Assembly (NCBI GenBank): GCA_022496805.1 | Contig: CM040088.1 | Location: forward strand, 2,666,001-2,730,000 | DNA length: 64,000 nt | Reading direction: 5' to 3' | Source: Pohlia nutans | Taxonomy: Eukaryota; Streptophyta; Bryopsida; Bryales; Mniaceae | Shown: piece after piece, positions 11,215-23,816 of the stretch | How the letters are laid out: every line of letters begins with the position of its first letter | How positions within the stretch are numbered: position 1 is the stretch's first letter | The notes under the pieces: generated by a model | Told to the model about the DNA's origin: nothing | Seen by the model: the letters and a program-made list of their open reading frames with translations, nothing else | Database searches by the model: none | Translations under genes and position numbers: made by a program

Positions 11215-11789
11215 TTAACTCCTTAATGTCTACAACCGTCTCTAGTTTTGGAAAATTGCAAAGGTGCATTATAAATTGCAATGAAGAGGGATATTTTGAA
11301 CTTGATGTATGAATAAAAGTTGTATGTTGTGAATTTTAGATTCTATCCATACGATTAGAACTAGGATTGTAGTCACCAATATTTTGGTATAAAATTTGAA
11401 ACTTAAAATTAAAAATTCTTTTGTAATTCAATTACAAATAAGATATTGACAATTTGTGAATGTAATTCATTGTGATGGGTTGAAACGCAATACTCCAAAT
11501 GTAGTGATTTTTGGAATTTTTTTGGTTACTTAATTTTATGAGTTGTTTTTCCAATAGCACTTTGGAACTAAGATCTTATAATTTTTTAGTGAATCACTGC
11601 CATATGAAATGAGGCATAAAAATTTCACAAAGCATCCCCATTCTACTTGGTTCACACGTTCATGAAGCTAACTTCCCATAAAATTTGTAGTAAAAAATGC
11701 ACCCTACAAAGAATGCATGATGAATGAGAAAACCGAATTTGCTTCTGTACATCAAGCAAAATATGCTTGGTTAGGTGGTTAGGGGTTAA
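11215..11789. mobile_element. TTAA-flanked MITE, family A (copy 2)
   Basis: Left end TTAACTCCTTAATGTC at 11215, right end GTTAGGGGTTAA at 11789 (575 bp), same interior as the other family A copies. Near the right end is the hairpin CAAGCA-AAATA-TGCTTG (11753-11769). Its stem differs in sequence from that of the copy at 24788 (CGTCCA/TGGACG) but is equally complementary. Confidence 0.85.
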
Positions 11790-13912
11790 AAGACCCTTTG
11801 GTCGCGCCAATTTGTTTATATTTTATACTTACAGGTAATTGCACACGAAAGGAAAGATGAGCGCCCATCTAAATGGGAGAGGAGCGGCATAATCACATGA
11901 AATGAGAGGGGGGTGGTCGTGGTGGTAGTAAGGAGATCTTTTGGGTCTAAATCTTTGTTGTCGTCCTCCCTTGTCCAATTCCAAGGTCAATACTGTAATT
12001 GTCGACGCTGTCAGTCTTCCCACATGCACCACCAGTCTTTCTCGCGCGCCCAAGTCCAAACCTTCTTGGAGTGAACGTTAAGTCTACCGAGCACAAATGG
12101 AGTCACCAATGTTGTATTCATAAGCAATAGACTTCTTCCAAATCCCCCAATAGAGCAAAGACAAAATTGAATTGGCATTACCTAATGCAAAAATGTTGGA
12201 ACATTTGATTTCATTTGCCAAATTAAATCTAAATATGTATTGTACACAATTCTATTTTGTTTTAAAAATAAAATAAGATAGTTTCAAATATAAGATCCTT
12301 CATAGGCTTGTAGTTGAAAAGTAACATGAACTTGTCCTACTAACTTCAAACCTTGATGGATTGGTGTCTAGAACTCTAATCAACCAAAAATACAAGGTTG
12401 CATTTATTTAGAGTGTATGACTCAGGACCATCGCAATTAGCCATTGAAGAGGGTCAGTTTAGTCAAAACATTTCGCAAGAGTGTCTTTGCTACAAAGATG
12501 GGATAGAAGAGACACTTGTATATTGATTAGTCTTCAATTGATTTTCTAGAGAAGCTTGGAGTTCCGCATCAATTTTTGAGTGATACTTTTACACTAGTGT
12601 TTTTCAAAGCAATATATTCTTCTAGAAGATTTCTTCATAAGTTAAGAATAAATAAACATTAGTGATTGACAATTGAAAAGTTATTTTTTAGATCAGTTTG
12701 CTTGTTACAAATGTTAAATGATGATGTTAAACAATGAGAAATTAAGCAATGAAAGTATGTTGAATTATGTGAAAATTACTTTTTACAAAGCCTTGGAGTC
12801 AAGTCAAGAAGAGGCCTATCGGGGTTTTGTGTGATGTTTGTAATTCTTTAGAGTGGCATAAACAATAGCCTATGTGGTATTTTTTGTGGTGCTTCACAAT
12901 AGAATAAATCTTCCTTTTGTATCAATTTAAAATAAAATAAAATGAGGGAGAGTCATTGAACTAATATCAATGAACCTTTACTTGTCAGGATGTATTGCAA
13001 GTGCATATTCCCTATTAAATGTATGGAAAGGTTACAAACTACCTTGTGTATAGGTTACTTAGTCAAGAGTAGACGATTTCTAATAGATATAGCATTTGAA
13101 TATGTAATAAATAGCAAAAAAATTATTATCATTTTCAATGACACTTAGAAACATAACAACTATGAGCGTATGCAAGAATCAAATCAACATTTACAAGGCT
13201 TGGCCAACAGTCGCATGAAAATAAATATTAATGTTGACGTAATAAAATCAAATATGTGTTTATTTTCAATCAATTAGGTAATAAGAATTAAGTGTGGTAT
13301 GTTGAGCTCTACTCAATATACGCATCTTTTCAAGCTCCTTTTCTACAAATGTAATCAGCTTTGATGAAGCAAGTTATGTAATATGATCTTTGTTCAAGAT
13401 ATTTTTAAAGAACGTAAAGATAATCTTTTGCAATACTAAATTGGATACTTGAGATAAAAGGCTCATTCTTTACACTCTCATTCTCCATATTGTTGTCGTC
13501 ATCATCAAGTTGGCCTACTAAATCTAAAATCTCTTCTTTCTCTATTCTATTTTAACACATAACTAGATGTATGTACAAAGGGTGTTATGAAGAATTGGTA
13601 ACTTTTAACATGTAGCATTTTTCTTTGAGAAAATAAAAAGAAAGTGTCAAAGTTGTGTAAACAAGGGGTGAAGTTGTGTAACACATATGAAATTTAAACA
13701 CTCAACAAACTACCACACATAAGGTAGAAGCACCTATTTGTGACACATTCTAGAAATTATCTTCATCTCAAAACGTAAGTCATAGCTATTTCAAGATAAA
13801 GTGTCATAGTTAGGTGCTTAGAGGGTAATTTTTATGTTTGATCATAGGTAGAGGGCATGGTTGGTCCATGTATGTTGAATATTTAATTTTCTTTTGAAAA
13901 TAAGGTTGAAGC
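11790..13912. other. Long AT-rich intergenic stretch, nothing assigned
   Basis: No terminal repeats or protein-like ORFs were recognised. A minus-strand frame at 11829-12059 has fairly balanced composition but no recognisable domain. The stretch may be decayed transposon sequence whose coding frames are no longer readable by eye. Confidence 0.4.
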
Positions 13913-14128
13913 GCACATTTCATTAGAATTGGACTACTGGACGGGAAAAGTGATGGGGAATGCTCTCCTTCTCAACAGAGATAGGTCCCCAATTTTTCTA
14001 CAATGTTTTTATATGTGAAAGAGCACGAATAAGAGCATTGTAGAAAAATTGGGGACCTATCTCTATTGAGAAGGGGTGCACTCCCCATCACTTTTCCAGT
14101 CCAGTAGTCCAATTTTAATGAAATGTGT
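13913..14128. mobile_element. Near-perfect fold-back element, arms about 100 bp
   Basis: The left arm begins CACATTTCATTAGAATTGG and the right arm ends with its complement CCAATTTTAATGAAATGTG. The arms pair almost throughout (for example ATAGGTCCCCAATTTTTCTA against its complement) around a loop of about 25 bp near 14010-14035. Mismatches are few, suggesting a young element or selection on the hairpin. No clear target duplication. Confidence 0.8.
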
Positions 14129-14759
14129 GTTTTGAACGGATAAAATATCCACAAAGTTTTTGTAAAATTCTTTTTTACCATAATAATTTTAAAATAAAAT
14201 CATAATTTCCGAAAAATTTGATATTTTCCATTTTTCTTTTTAAAAATCTCTCCGCCTAAGAATGGTGGTGTACGATGCCCCTTAGAAAACATTGTCCCCT
14301 CTCTGCTAAACCCATAAATTTTGTACTTAAAAAAACAACAACATATCTTCATGATCATTCAAAATCTCCCAATAAGAATTTTCATAAGTAAAGCTTTTTA
14401 ACCCTAGTTTATAATCTAATTTTTAAATTTAGAAAAATCTAAATATTGTGCATTCTGTTGCATTTACAAGCCTTGTGGGTCAAAATCTATGATATATTCT
14501 ATAGCACTTTCACTCGCTATATTTTCCAAACAAAAGTATATTTTAATGATTTTTTTACCATGTGAATTTTTATTGTGGCTTTTATTTTCTATCAAAATAT
14601 TGGATTTTTTTGGAATGTTTTGAATTTAAATATGGTTGTTTCTGCAAACAAAGCTCAAAATCTTCTCAAGGTGTGCCGATCTATGCCTTTTAGATTGGAA
14701 GCAGTGATCAAGGCAAAAGGTAGACATACACGTTGGTAGATTGATAGAATTTTGTAGTT
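14129..14759. other. AT-rich intergenic DNA, nothing recognised
   Basis: No supported feature in either strand. Confidence 0.4.
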
Positions 14760-15430
14760 ATTAGATCATTTCAATGTAAGTGAGAAGCCTTAACAGTCAA
14801 ATAGTTGTAGAATATTGAGTAGTCATATGTAATTCTACAACTTTTTTTAAAAGTTCATTCCATAAAGATGTTTATTTCTAAGTTATTTATACACATGTCT
14901 AATTAGATGTTCAAAATCTATCAATGATGATTTTTAAATGATTTTCTAAGATTGAACACCAAATTATTCTTTTAAGTTCACCAAAAATCAACATTCAATT
15001 TCTGGAAAGTAAAAATTTGAATGATTGATCAAAAAAAATTCTTTATGAAGTCTTCATTGATTATTTTAGAAAAAAAACGATTTAGTATCATTTTGCATGC
15101 AATTGTTGTAGAGCTTTGATTAGGCATATGTAGTAAGCGACAATCTTTCTTTCACTAGATTTATGTGAAAATGTATAATTTTTGGGAACTTTCTTCTAAC
15201 TTGAAAGATGTTTACTTTTAGCTTATCTATACATGTATCCAATTACAGGTCTAAAATCTATCAATGATGATTTTAAAATGAATTCCTAGTTTTGAAGTTC
15301 TACATAAACTCTTAAAAAATTCACCAAAATTAAGCATTCCAATTTTAGAAAGTAAAACTTAGTATAATTGCTCAAAATGTTGTCTCCTTGAGGTATTGAT
15401 TGAGTATTTTTAAAGAAGTTGATTTCGTAT
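14760..15430. repeat. Old tandem duplication, unit about 350 bp
   Basis: The block AAAGATGTTTA...AAAATCTATCAATGATGATT...TTCACCAAAA...GAAAGTAAAA occurs around 14865-15035 and again around 15205-15360 in the same order and spacing. The units have diverged considerably and have no coding potential. Confidence 0.6.
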
Positions 15431-15437
15431 TACTATA

Positions 15438-15555
15438 CATGCAATTTTGTGAGTGGTGGTACGAAGGGGCGATAATCTTTTCTTAGGGGCACTGTACATG
15501 CAATTTTGTGAGTGGTGGTACAAAGGTGCAATAATATTTTTATTAAGGGCACTGT
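15438..15555. repeat. Tandem duplication, unit 59 bp
   Basis: CATGCAATTTTGTGAGTGG begins both units (15438 and 15497), and each ends with GGGCACTGTA. The units differ at few positions, so the duplication is more recent than the neighbouring 350-bp one. Confidence 0.75.
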
Positions 15556-15589
15556 AAAAAGGTTCCTAATGGTGTAAGGAGAAGCTATT

Positions 15590-16045
15590 GTAGTTAATCG
15601 TTAGGATTGACAAAAAATAATCGTAAAAACAAGAAGCCCAAATCTTTAGGAAATTCTCTTTTCCGAAAAAATCTTTTTTGTATGATGAAATAAAGAATCT
15701 TGAATAATATTAACAATATTTGGCATTTGTTGAAAAGATAACTTCCAAAAATAATAATTATTTGCATGATTTGCCGACCATGACGACCGAGTTGGTGTCT
15801 TGGATGATGTATGACAAGAACCAAAGTGTACCGTACTCGGTCGTCAAGGTTAGCAAAAAATAATCATAAAAAGAGAATCCCAAATCTTTAGGAATTTATT
15901 TTTCAAAAAAATCTATTTTCTATGGTGAAAAAAAGAATCTTAAAAAATCCACAAAATATTAGAGAATATCCACAACAATTGGGCAATTCTTTTTAATTAT
16001 TTAGCATGCCTTGTCGATCACAACGGCCTGGTACAGTAGTTGGGG
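15590..16045. repeat. Two adjacent copies of a dispersed AT-rich repeat (family K)
   Basis: Copies at about 15590-15835 and 15826-16045 share ACAAAAAATAATCRTAAAAA, CCCAAATCTTTAGGAA and TATGATGAAA-AAAGAATCTT. They end near GACCGAGTTGG / GGCCTGGTACAGTAG. A third partial copy lies at about 17015-17145 and a fourth at 27617-27812. The outer ends GTACC...GGTAC suggest a small transposon, but exact termini are unclear. Confidence 0.55.
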
Positions 16046-16286
16046 TTTACAATTAAAAGGAAACAATAAATTATTTTTCATATGCCTCTGCTCTCAAAAC
16101 ATGTTATTCGTTAGGAGAATTTTTCATGTAGGAATTCACGTAACATGTTATAACAGCAGAGTTCCAAACTCCCTATTGCTTTGATCGAATTTTACAGATA
16201 CAATAACTTTTCTTAGAACTATGGTGAGAGAGGACATTTGGCATTGTGTGAGGGAATTTATTAAGAATCAAACAAGCAAAACTTAG
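16046..16286. other. Short intergenic gap, nothing recognised
   Basis: No feature supported. Confidence 0.4.
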
Positions 16287-16853
16287 TTAACCCTTAAGCG
16301 TCCACATTACAATTATCTAGTCAAACCGCATCAAGTCCTCACATTTTAAAATATATTATATTTTTTGGTATTTTTCTCATACAAGGTATTGTTAAACCGA
16401 TTTATCCTGATTTTTTCATAATTGTCTAAATGAAAAAAAAGATTATAAGATATTTCAAAGTTTGATTCTTGTGTAAATCATAGTAATTACAAAAAGCTTA
16501 GAATAGTATGAATTTTTTAAGAAAAATGTAAATAATAGTGATGAACAACAAGGTGTAGGTGGCATGCTTCTTGAGCTTACATAAAAAAGAAATTCAATAG
16601 AAAAACGTTTTCAGCATTGTATATTTGAATTTTAGGGTTTTGGACTTTAAAGTGCTATAAAAATCGCAATTTTAACAATTTTGAAGAACGGTAAATTTGA
16701 CTAGAAAGTAGAAGGTAGCCCCCACACTTTTTTAGTTGGGACCATTTTCATTTGAAATTTTCATTTTCATTTGGAACTAGGTGGAAATCAGTGTTTAACT
16801 GAGAAACGATCAAAACATCGCTCCACGGGGCTCCTTGCATGCTTAAGGGTTAA
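16287..16853. mobile_element. TTAA-flanked MITE, family D (uninterrupted copy)
   Basis: Left end TTAACCCTTAAGCGTCC at 16287, right end GCTTAAGGGTTAA at 16853 (567 bp). The interior matches 34892-35795 along its length, including AAGGTGTAGGTGGCATGCTT. It serves as the empty-site reference for the insertion at 35307-35662. Confidence 0.85.
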
Positions 16854-18610
16854 GATGTGAAGAAAAGAGTATCCAAGAGCATTGGAGATAATCTTGGAAA
16901 CTATAGTAGGGGTAGAAAGTCTAAGGCTTAATAATGTGATGATATAACCTCGTCGTCAACTTATAATTTATGACTTTCCTAACTACTCGCCTGTTGAGCC
17001 GCATCCACCTACACTTTTTTATACGGTGAAAAAAAGAGTTTTGAAGAATGTTACAAAATTTGGCATTTGTTGAAAAATAATTTTCCTAAAATTATAATTA
17101 TTTGGCATAACATATCAACTCTGGCAGCCGGGACGCCGGGTATAGTATTTGCAAATGTATATACATACAAACATGATTCTGTCAAAACTAACAAGGACAA
17201 TATAAATATGAGGTTCTATTCCAATCTTCTTTATATTTTTTGTAAAGTTTAAAAAAAGATTTGAAATTAAATTTATATCATTGGAGTTATATAAACATGT
17301 AGATAATATACGATATACTACTAGGAGTACAAGATAATATATATCCTATTAAGACAATATATTGCTTGCAAAATTTAAAAATTCTTAACTTAGGGTTGTG
17401 TGAAAAGATATATTTGGAATCATTCTCTAGTAGGAAGTGTGGACAAGGGTACTCAATAGGAAGTGGACTTTCAAAAAGTGGAAGTTCTTGGGTAGTCTCT
17501 GTCTTTGGAACAAAATCAACAAATTTCTTGTGAAAGTGCATGTTTGCTTGATACTTTGTAATCCGTATTATTTTTCAATAATAAAAAATGTAAAAATGTA
17601 AAAATGTTTTAAAAAGTGCAACGTGTAAAAATAATTTAATGATGACTTTTAAAAAAAAGTCGTAAACTATGACCTATACTAGATCACAATCATATAGTTG
17701 AATCTGTATGAAGTTTTGTAGATGTTCGGGCTGCCCTTCCAAAGGGCCAAGGATGTTTAATGGTAAACATAAGAATTCATGTCCATTTTAGGTCATTTAC
17801 TAATAAAACTTTGAACCTTTATACCACAGGTGAAGGACAAGATCAACATAAGATATTTCTTAAAATGAATGTCATAATTTTAGATTTTTTTTTTTTTGTA
17901 TGGCGATTCTTTTTAAAATAAAAATCTCATTTTCAAAAACAAAGGGAAAATCTCATGTTCACTATTATAATCTCAGCCATGCATTGTTGGATTCTTTTGT
18001 TATTTTTGCTAACCAAGCGCATATGGAATGGTAGTGGATTGGTATGCTTTAAAAATATGCTTAATTTTTCTATTGTGTTCGACATCATTTGAAAGAAAGA
18101 AAGAAAAAAGAACACTTGAAAAATAGCAAGGACAATGAACAATACCTTTGGCACTAAAGAATCACCTAAGCATAGTTCAAATGGGAGATTAGAAGTAGAG
18201 CAAAAAGGGAGGTTAGATGGCTCTATTTTCGGATAATTTTAACATTGGAGAAAATTATTTCACCCCATAGTGATTGAGGTGTCACAAGAAGCAAACTCTA
18301 GGTTATAGATATATTATGCATTTCGGCAATCCCATAAGCGTGAGCATCTTATTTAGGAGTCTCTTATGGAGGCAATTGGATTAAAACTCTGCAACTTATC
18401 CAAAGGCTCTCTCCACATCGAATGAGGATCTTGGGATGCTTTGACAAGCAATGACTGCCTTCCTTTGCCTTTGCAAAATGTAGAGCCATGACTCTCCACT
18501 AAAAATTAGATAAACCTAGATTTAATCCCTTCATGTAGGTCTTAATGTTGAGTTGCCCCTATCGATGGTTAGTGTTTGTGCAGACTGCTTTGGTATTGGT
18601 GACTTGCTAA
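16854..18610. other. Intergenic DNA with a family K fragment, no gene seen
   Basis: About 17015-17145 is a partial copy of the family K repeat. The rest is AT-rich with short ORFs of no recognisable character (17287-17541 minus is the longest). Confidence 0.4.
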
Positions 18611-19169
18611 TTAATCCCTAAAGGACCAACCATTCATTTTTTGGATGGTTTTTGATCAAAGACCCAAAAAATCAAGTATTTTAATTTTGTTGGAGTTAGT
18701 GTTTTCATTAGATGTTTAAGTTGAGTTATGATACATCTTTTGACCGTTGGAATTGAAGAATAGACTTCATTGAAAGATTTTACAACATCAAGAAATTTGA
18801 AATTTGAGTGTCCAAAATACAAAGGGCTTTCTAAAGATGCTCCAATCATGTGTCTCTATTAATTTCTTCACTTTTTTTTACTTGATTTTTTTTAAAACTA
18901 CTTTTAATTATAACTTTTATCTACTTTAAATATATTGTTGATATTAAATTTGACAAAGATATATTTATTTTGAATTTTTATCTTGTTTAAATGATTAAAT
19001 TTGTAAATATTTCAAATCTTCCAATCATGTTGAAATTTTTGTCATACCTCCATAATGTTGATGACTAACTATGGAAAATTATAAACGATTGAATGTGATA
19101 ATTATTCCAAGTATGCAGATCGTAGGGCTTTTGACTTTTACAAAACATGTGAGGACTTTTAGGGATTAG
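18611..19169. mobile_element. TTAA-flanked MITE (family H)
   Basis: TTAATCCCTAAAGGACC at 18611 pairs with GAGGACTTTTAGGGATTAG ending at 19169 (559 bp, last base of the right TTAA changed). A 9-bp stem hairpin, AACCATTCA-TTTTT-TGGATGGTT, occupies 18628-18650 next to the left end. Confidence 0.7.
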
Positions 19170-19304
19170 AGCTACTCCCCATGAAGCACCCGACACCGCT
19201 CTTACAGAAAATAGACAACCAGTTGACTGTTCAATCTCTGGTGATTCTTCTTTAATAAAAGTGAGAGCGGGTCTCTGAAAAACAACAACCTTGATTTCAG
19301 GAAG

Positions 19305-19781
19305 TGCCAACTTTTATAGGAAGTTAGATTCATGCACGTGTGATCCGATTAGAAAGGGGATAATTTTTGAAGTTTTTATGCTTCATTGCATGTTGTAGTG
19401 TTCCACCCAAAATTTCAAAGATTTTAGTCTAAAAATGCTCTTGAAAAAGTCAACTACTAAAATTAAGCAACCAAAAAATCTCCAAAAATCACTGCACTTA
19501 GAGTATTACATTTCAACCCATCCCAAAAAATTTCATTATTAGATTGTCAATATCTTATTCATAATCATGTTACAAAAGAGCTCTAAATTTTAAGTTTGAA
19601 AATTTACACACAAATATTGGTGATAGCGATCGCAAATCTAACCGTATGGATAGAATCTAAAATTCATAATGTACAACTTTTATTCATTCATCAAGTTGAA
19701 AATATCCCTCTTAGTTGCATTTTATAATGCATCTTTGAAAAAGTGCCAAATCTGAAAAGGGTGAGAACGTTTAGGGGTTAA
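19305..19781. mobile_element. TTAA-flanked MITE, family A (copy 3, reversed and truncated)
   Basis: Inverted relative to the other family A copies; it ends ACGTTTAGGGGTTAA at 19781. Its hairpin-bearing end is missing: homology stops near 19305. The last TTAA (19778-19781) is also the first TTAA of the family B element, so the two share one target copy. Confidence 0.8.
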
Positions 19782-20327
19782 CCCCTAAGCACTCAAACGA
19801 CCATTTTTTGGTCGCTGCCCGAATCTAACGGGCTGCCCGGAACAAAAAAGTATTTTTTTGAAAAAATAAAAAATATTTTAAAATACTACATCAAGTCTAC
19901 TTTCCAACCCAATTTGAATTTTGGCAATCCGAGTTAAACTCCACCTGGGAGAAATTTTCAAAGTAGATCACCTCAACATTGTCTTAGTGTTATAAAATTT
20001 GCTATTTGGGGAAAGTAATGATGATCCCTCCATCATTTCTTTTGCTTTTTTGAAGTTTACAATAGATAGCCCAACTTTAACCAATCATACTAAATTTTGA
20101 ACTCTAAAATTGAAAATTATAATTTATACAAATTCTCAAAGGTTAATGCTTTTAAATTCATTAAAAAATGATCTAAAGTTAATTTTGGAAGTTTGACTGT
20201 ACGGATAATTTGTAGAGATGATACTCTACATTTTGTTTATTGAACCAAACTTCATCAAACATATGGAAGGCACATATTATAACACATCTATGTTTTGTGC
20301 AATACCCCTCGGGCTTTTAGGGGTTAA
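19778..20327. mobile_element. TTAA-flanked MITE, family B (copy 2)
   Basis: Begins TTAACCCCTAAGCACTC, ends GCTTTTAGGGGTTAA (550 bp), inverted relative to the copy at 1665-2208. A perfect hairpin, CGACCA-TTTTT-TGGTCG, lies at 19798-19814 near the left end, followed by GCTGCCC as in the third copy at 53741. Confidence 0.85.
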
Positions 20328-21218
20328 GCGGGTTGCCATTTGTTTAAAAAAAAAAAAAAAAACTTATGGATCTCAGAGACATCAATTGCATGCCACCAAG
20401 AGGCTGTGCATGAATCATGTTCATTTTCATAATCAGCATTTCAAATTCGAGATTCCACCTTTTCTTTCAGTCAACGGTCAACAGTATCTCTTAGTATTCG
20501 GGAACAAAAAGCCACTAATTCTTCACATTATAGAGGAAGTGTTTTATAGGCAGGTGGCCATTAATTATTGACTGGGTCAGGGGTTAATTGACATTTGCTT
20601 TACTGATTACAGGTAGCAACTTAAACATGACTGGGGAAATTCAGAAGACAACAATGTTGAGTGGCCGATTTCATGCAATCAGTGGAAGGTCGGTCATGAG
20701 TTTGGAAAAGGGACATCTCCCAAACGCTTAAAAATTGAGAGCGGAGTTTGGATATGCTCATTTGCGTCACACATGACTAAAAGCCATTGTAAAGTGGGTT
20801 AACTAGCAATTGATGGGAATTTTCCTTCCTAGACTGCACACCTTCCAATTGGAATCAAATTTTACTTATGTCTCCTTTAGCAAAGGGGTCAACAAAGTAA
20901 TTGGGCCTTATACAGCCTGGAAGGCCGTACAGATTCCATCAGCCTCAAGTGACATACTTGTTTCATGGAATTGTGAGCAGCAGTTGGTATCCATTTGCTT
21001 GGTAATTTCAACTTGTCAAAAAGATTTATGCCATGAGAATGTTGTGTTTGCTTATTTAATTTTAAAATATTATGAACAATAAGAATGTCAATGCATCACA
21101 ATAATAATGATGATGATCAAAATATAACAAGATGTTCACTTACTCTAAATCAATAATTCACATAGACTATTTTTGTACTAAAAAAATCGTAAATTTTCTA
21201 TTTTTGAATAGTTGTAAA
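20328..21218. other. Intergenic DNA, nothing assigned
   Basis: It begins with an A-run (20347-20362). Two open frames (20218-20571 and 20810-21082, plus) have no recognisable domain, splice sites or composition of a gene. Confidence 0.35.
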
Positions 21219-21437
21219 TAAGAACATTCCCACGAGTGACTATTGTCCTCACATTTCTTGCTAAAATCGAGGTTCCAATTTGACTTGGAAAGACTTTTTG
21301 CGAGCTAAAGTGCTCGTGGCTAGTATTTTTTTGAGGATACTAACAAGATTCCCTCGTTGTTTGGCAACACTTAGGTTAGGACTCGTATATGAAGTTTGGA
21401 AATAGGGATACCAGCTTCAATGGTGGGCATGCTCTAA
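21219..21437. mobile_element. PIF/Harbinger-like MITE with TAA target duplication
   Basis: TAA at 21219-21221 and 21435-21437 flank an element with ends GAACATTCCCACGAGTG and ATGGTGGGCATGCTC. The GAGCAT-YCCCA end and the 3-bp TAA target are typical of Harbinger-derived MITEs in plants. Confidence 0.6.
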
Positions 21438-21843
21438 GATAATGATCGATATTGAGAATCCTTGTTTTTATTCATCCAAAGTGTGAATGTATTGAATTCT
21501 TTTAAAAACGTCTTTCTAAGCCCCTCGGGCTTAATTTCCCAGGAATCTTGTTTCTAGTAGGAGCACTACTCAACTCCTTTTAGACATAGACCATTGGATG
21601 CACAACAAGGTGAGGCATCTGATGTACTTAGTTGCAACAACAAATTCTTTGAATTCATACTTGTTCGCAATGTTTAAATCAAAGGTATTGTAGGATCATT
21701 TGATTCTTGTCCAAGTTCCTAATTGATTCCTTGTGTACTTGTTTCTTTGTTGTGATTGGTCATGCACCCATGCATGGCCTAAATATATAATCCACATTCT
21801 TGTAGATATCCTTGGGTTGCTGAGTGAGGACCTAAAATGTCGT

Positions 21844-22383
21844 TTAATCCCTAAACGTCGTCACCCCTCTCCAAATTCGACAGTTTTGCAAAGATGCATC
21901 ATAAAATGCAACTAAGAGGGATATTCTAAACTTGATGTTTGAATAAAGGATGTACATTATAAATATTAGATTCTATCCATATGGTTAGATTTGCGATTGC
22001 TATGACCAGTAATATTGTAAAAAAATTGAAACTTGAAGTTCAAAAATATTTTGTAATTCAATTACAAATAAGACATTGACAATTTGTAGATGAAATTTGT
22101 TGTGATGGGTTGAAATGTAATACTCTAAGTGTAGTGATTTTGAGTTTATTTTCTCATGAGCACATTTAGACAAATCATTGAAATTTTAGGTGAATCACTC
22201 CAACAAGAGACATAAAAATTTCACAAATCATCCCCTTTCTAATTGAATCACACATGCATGAAACTATCTTGCTATAAAATTTTGTAGTATTTCTTTTCCT
22301 TGCAAAAAGTGCATGATGGATGAGAAAAAGTGGATGAAATCTGTACATCGTCCAAAAAAGGGATGGTTGGTCCTTCAGGTTAA
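21844..22383. mobile_element. TTAA-flanked MITE, family A (copy 4)
   Basis: Left end TTAATCCCTAAACGTCG at 21844; the right end is decayed (CCTTCAGGTTAA at 22383). The family A interior is present with a short deletion around the GATTTTTTGGTTGCTTAATT block. The subterminal hairpin has lost pairing. Confidence 0.8.
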
Positions 22384-23174
22384 TTCAGTTCATCCACTAA
22401 CATTTATAAGAGTAACATTTATGTAGAGTGGACTGTAGTTGTTTCCTTGTTGTCGTAAGTGCCAACTGCATCTCTGAGACAACAACTTGAGTGACTGACA
22501 ACAAATTGAGTGACCGACGACAACTTGAGTGACCGACAACAACTCGCCTAAAGTTGCTCAAACCCTTAGAGATCTCAAAATCCTCAAATTAGAGTGCAAC
22601 TTCAAGCAACGGAGAAGAGAAGCTCTTTTTACTGCGGTTCCCCAACTACTTAGAATGAAAAGTGTAGTAAGAGTGCACCCACGCTGGCTGGCTGGCTGGC
22701 GGGCGGGCAATCCTTGTGGAGGAAGCGGCCATGTGAGACTCCGTACAGTAGTGCTGCAAAAAGTCCGACTCCAAGAGAGTTCCTTAATTCCACGCAGGCA
22801 ATGATCACTGTAAGTCAGACCTTGGTAAAAAGCAGCACCTGCAGAGAGCTTGCTTGCCTGCAGTCTGATGGTATTTGGGAAACACTTTAATTGATGAGGA
22901 CCACTGCCTTCTTTCTAGCTTTGAGAGTCTATGAATCATCTTTGACAGTCTATGAATCATCAGCAGCTCGACATGTTCAATATGGTAACGATCTTCTAAA
23001 CTGGCACTCTATTGCAAGGTCGACCTCCTGCATGCTGCAGTATCATAATGAAAACATACAAAAAAGTCATGCCCATGCCATCTAGCGCGTAAAGACGGCT
23101 TTTTATGTAGAACCTGAACCTGCATGTGTGATGGCATATCAACACCAAGGTTGATGCATTGATAGTCATTCAAG
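22384..23174. other. Intergenic DNA with simple duplications
   Basis: ACTTGAGTGACYGACRACAA-type units repeat at about 22480-22545, and GGCTGGCTGGCTGGCGGGCG is a short GGCT repeat near 22685. ATGAATCATC-containing duplicates occur near 22930-22965. No gene supported. Confidence 0.4.
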
Positions 23175-23617
23175 TTAACCCTTAAGTGTGCAGGTGGACC
23201 ATAGTGGTCCATGGTTCAGCTCATATTGTGAAAAACTTGTGGCTAATGGCTGAATTGAATTGGATGTTGAACATCAAATTTCTGTGCATTGTAATGTAGA
23301 GAATTGTGGACTTTTCAAAAAAATAAATGGAATATTTTTGTAGATTTTGTGGCCTGATGAATGGTTGTTTATACATATTTGTATAAATACCAGTGTAGAT
23401 ATTCCTCTAGAATGCATGTACTCTGTGGATGGCAGTTGTACTAAATCATCTCACAAAATTCTACCAAAATTCCCACATCTCATTGTTCCATACGCGTGTG
23501 TGGCAAAAAAATTCAGGTTCAAAAAGTCATTTTTGGGGCATTAACTTATTGGCATTACCAAAAAGACCTCCTTGTATTCACTTCCTTCAAACATACATCT
23601 GCGCATTTAAGGGTTCA
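23175..23617. mobile_element. TTAA-flanked MITE (family I)
   Basis: TTAACCCTTAAGTGTGC at 23175 and GCGCATTTAAGGGTTCA at 23617 (443 bp; final TTAA changed to TTCA). A perfect 7-bp stem, TGGACCA-TAG-TGGTCCA, lies at 23195-23211 beside the left end. Confidence 0.75.
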
Positions 23618-23816
23618 CATACATGTGTTATGGTCTTGCATTCTTGGTTTACCAGGCTGTTGATAGCTGAAACTTTATCCAGAAGGGCCTACTACACGAA
23701 ACATAATTACAATGCCACATGATAGAAGTATTAATGAAGGACCTTGAATTTTGGGCAACCATGCTTTGCATAACATTAGTTTGCGGGTTCAGGCTCTACA
23801 TGGAAAGCCATCCTGG

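Noticed and set aside
22680..22710. GGCT tandem near 22685 as a functional regulatory repeat
   Set aside because: Only three to four units in an otherwise unremarkable stretch; a chance microsatellite is sufficient explanation.
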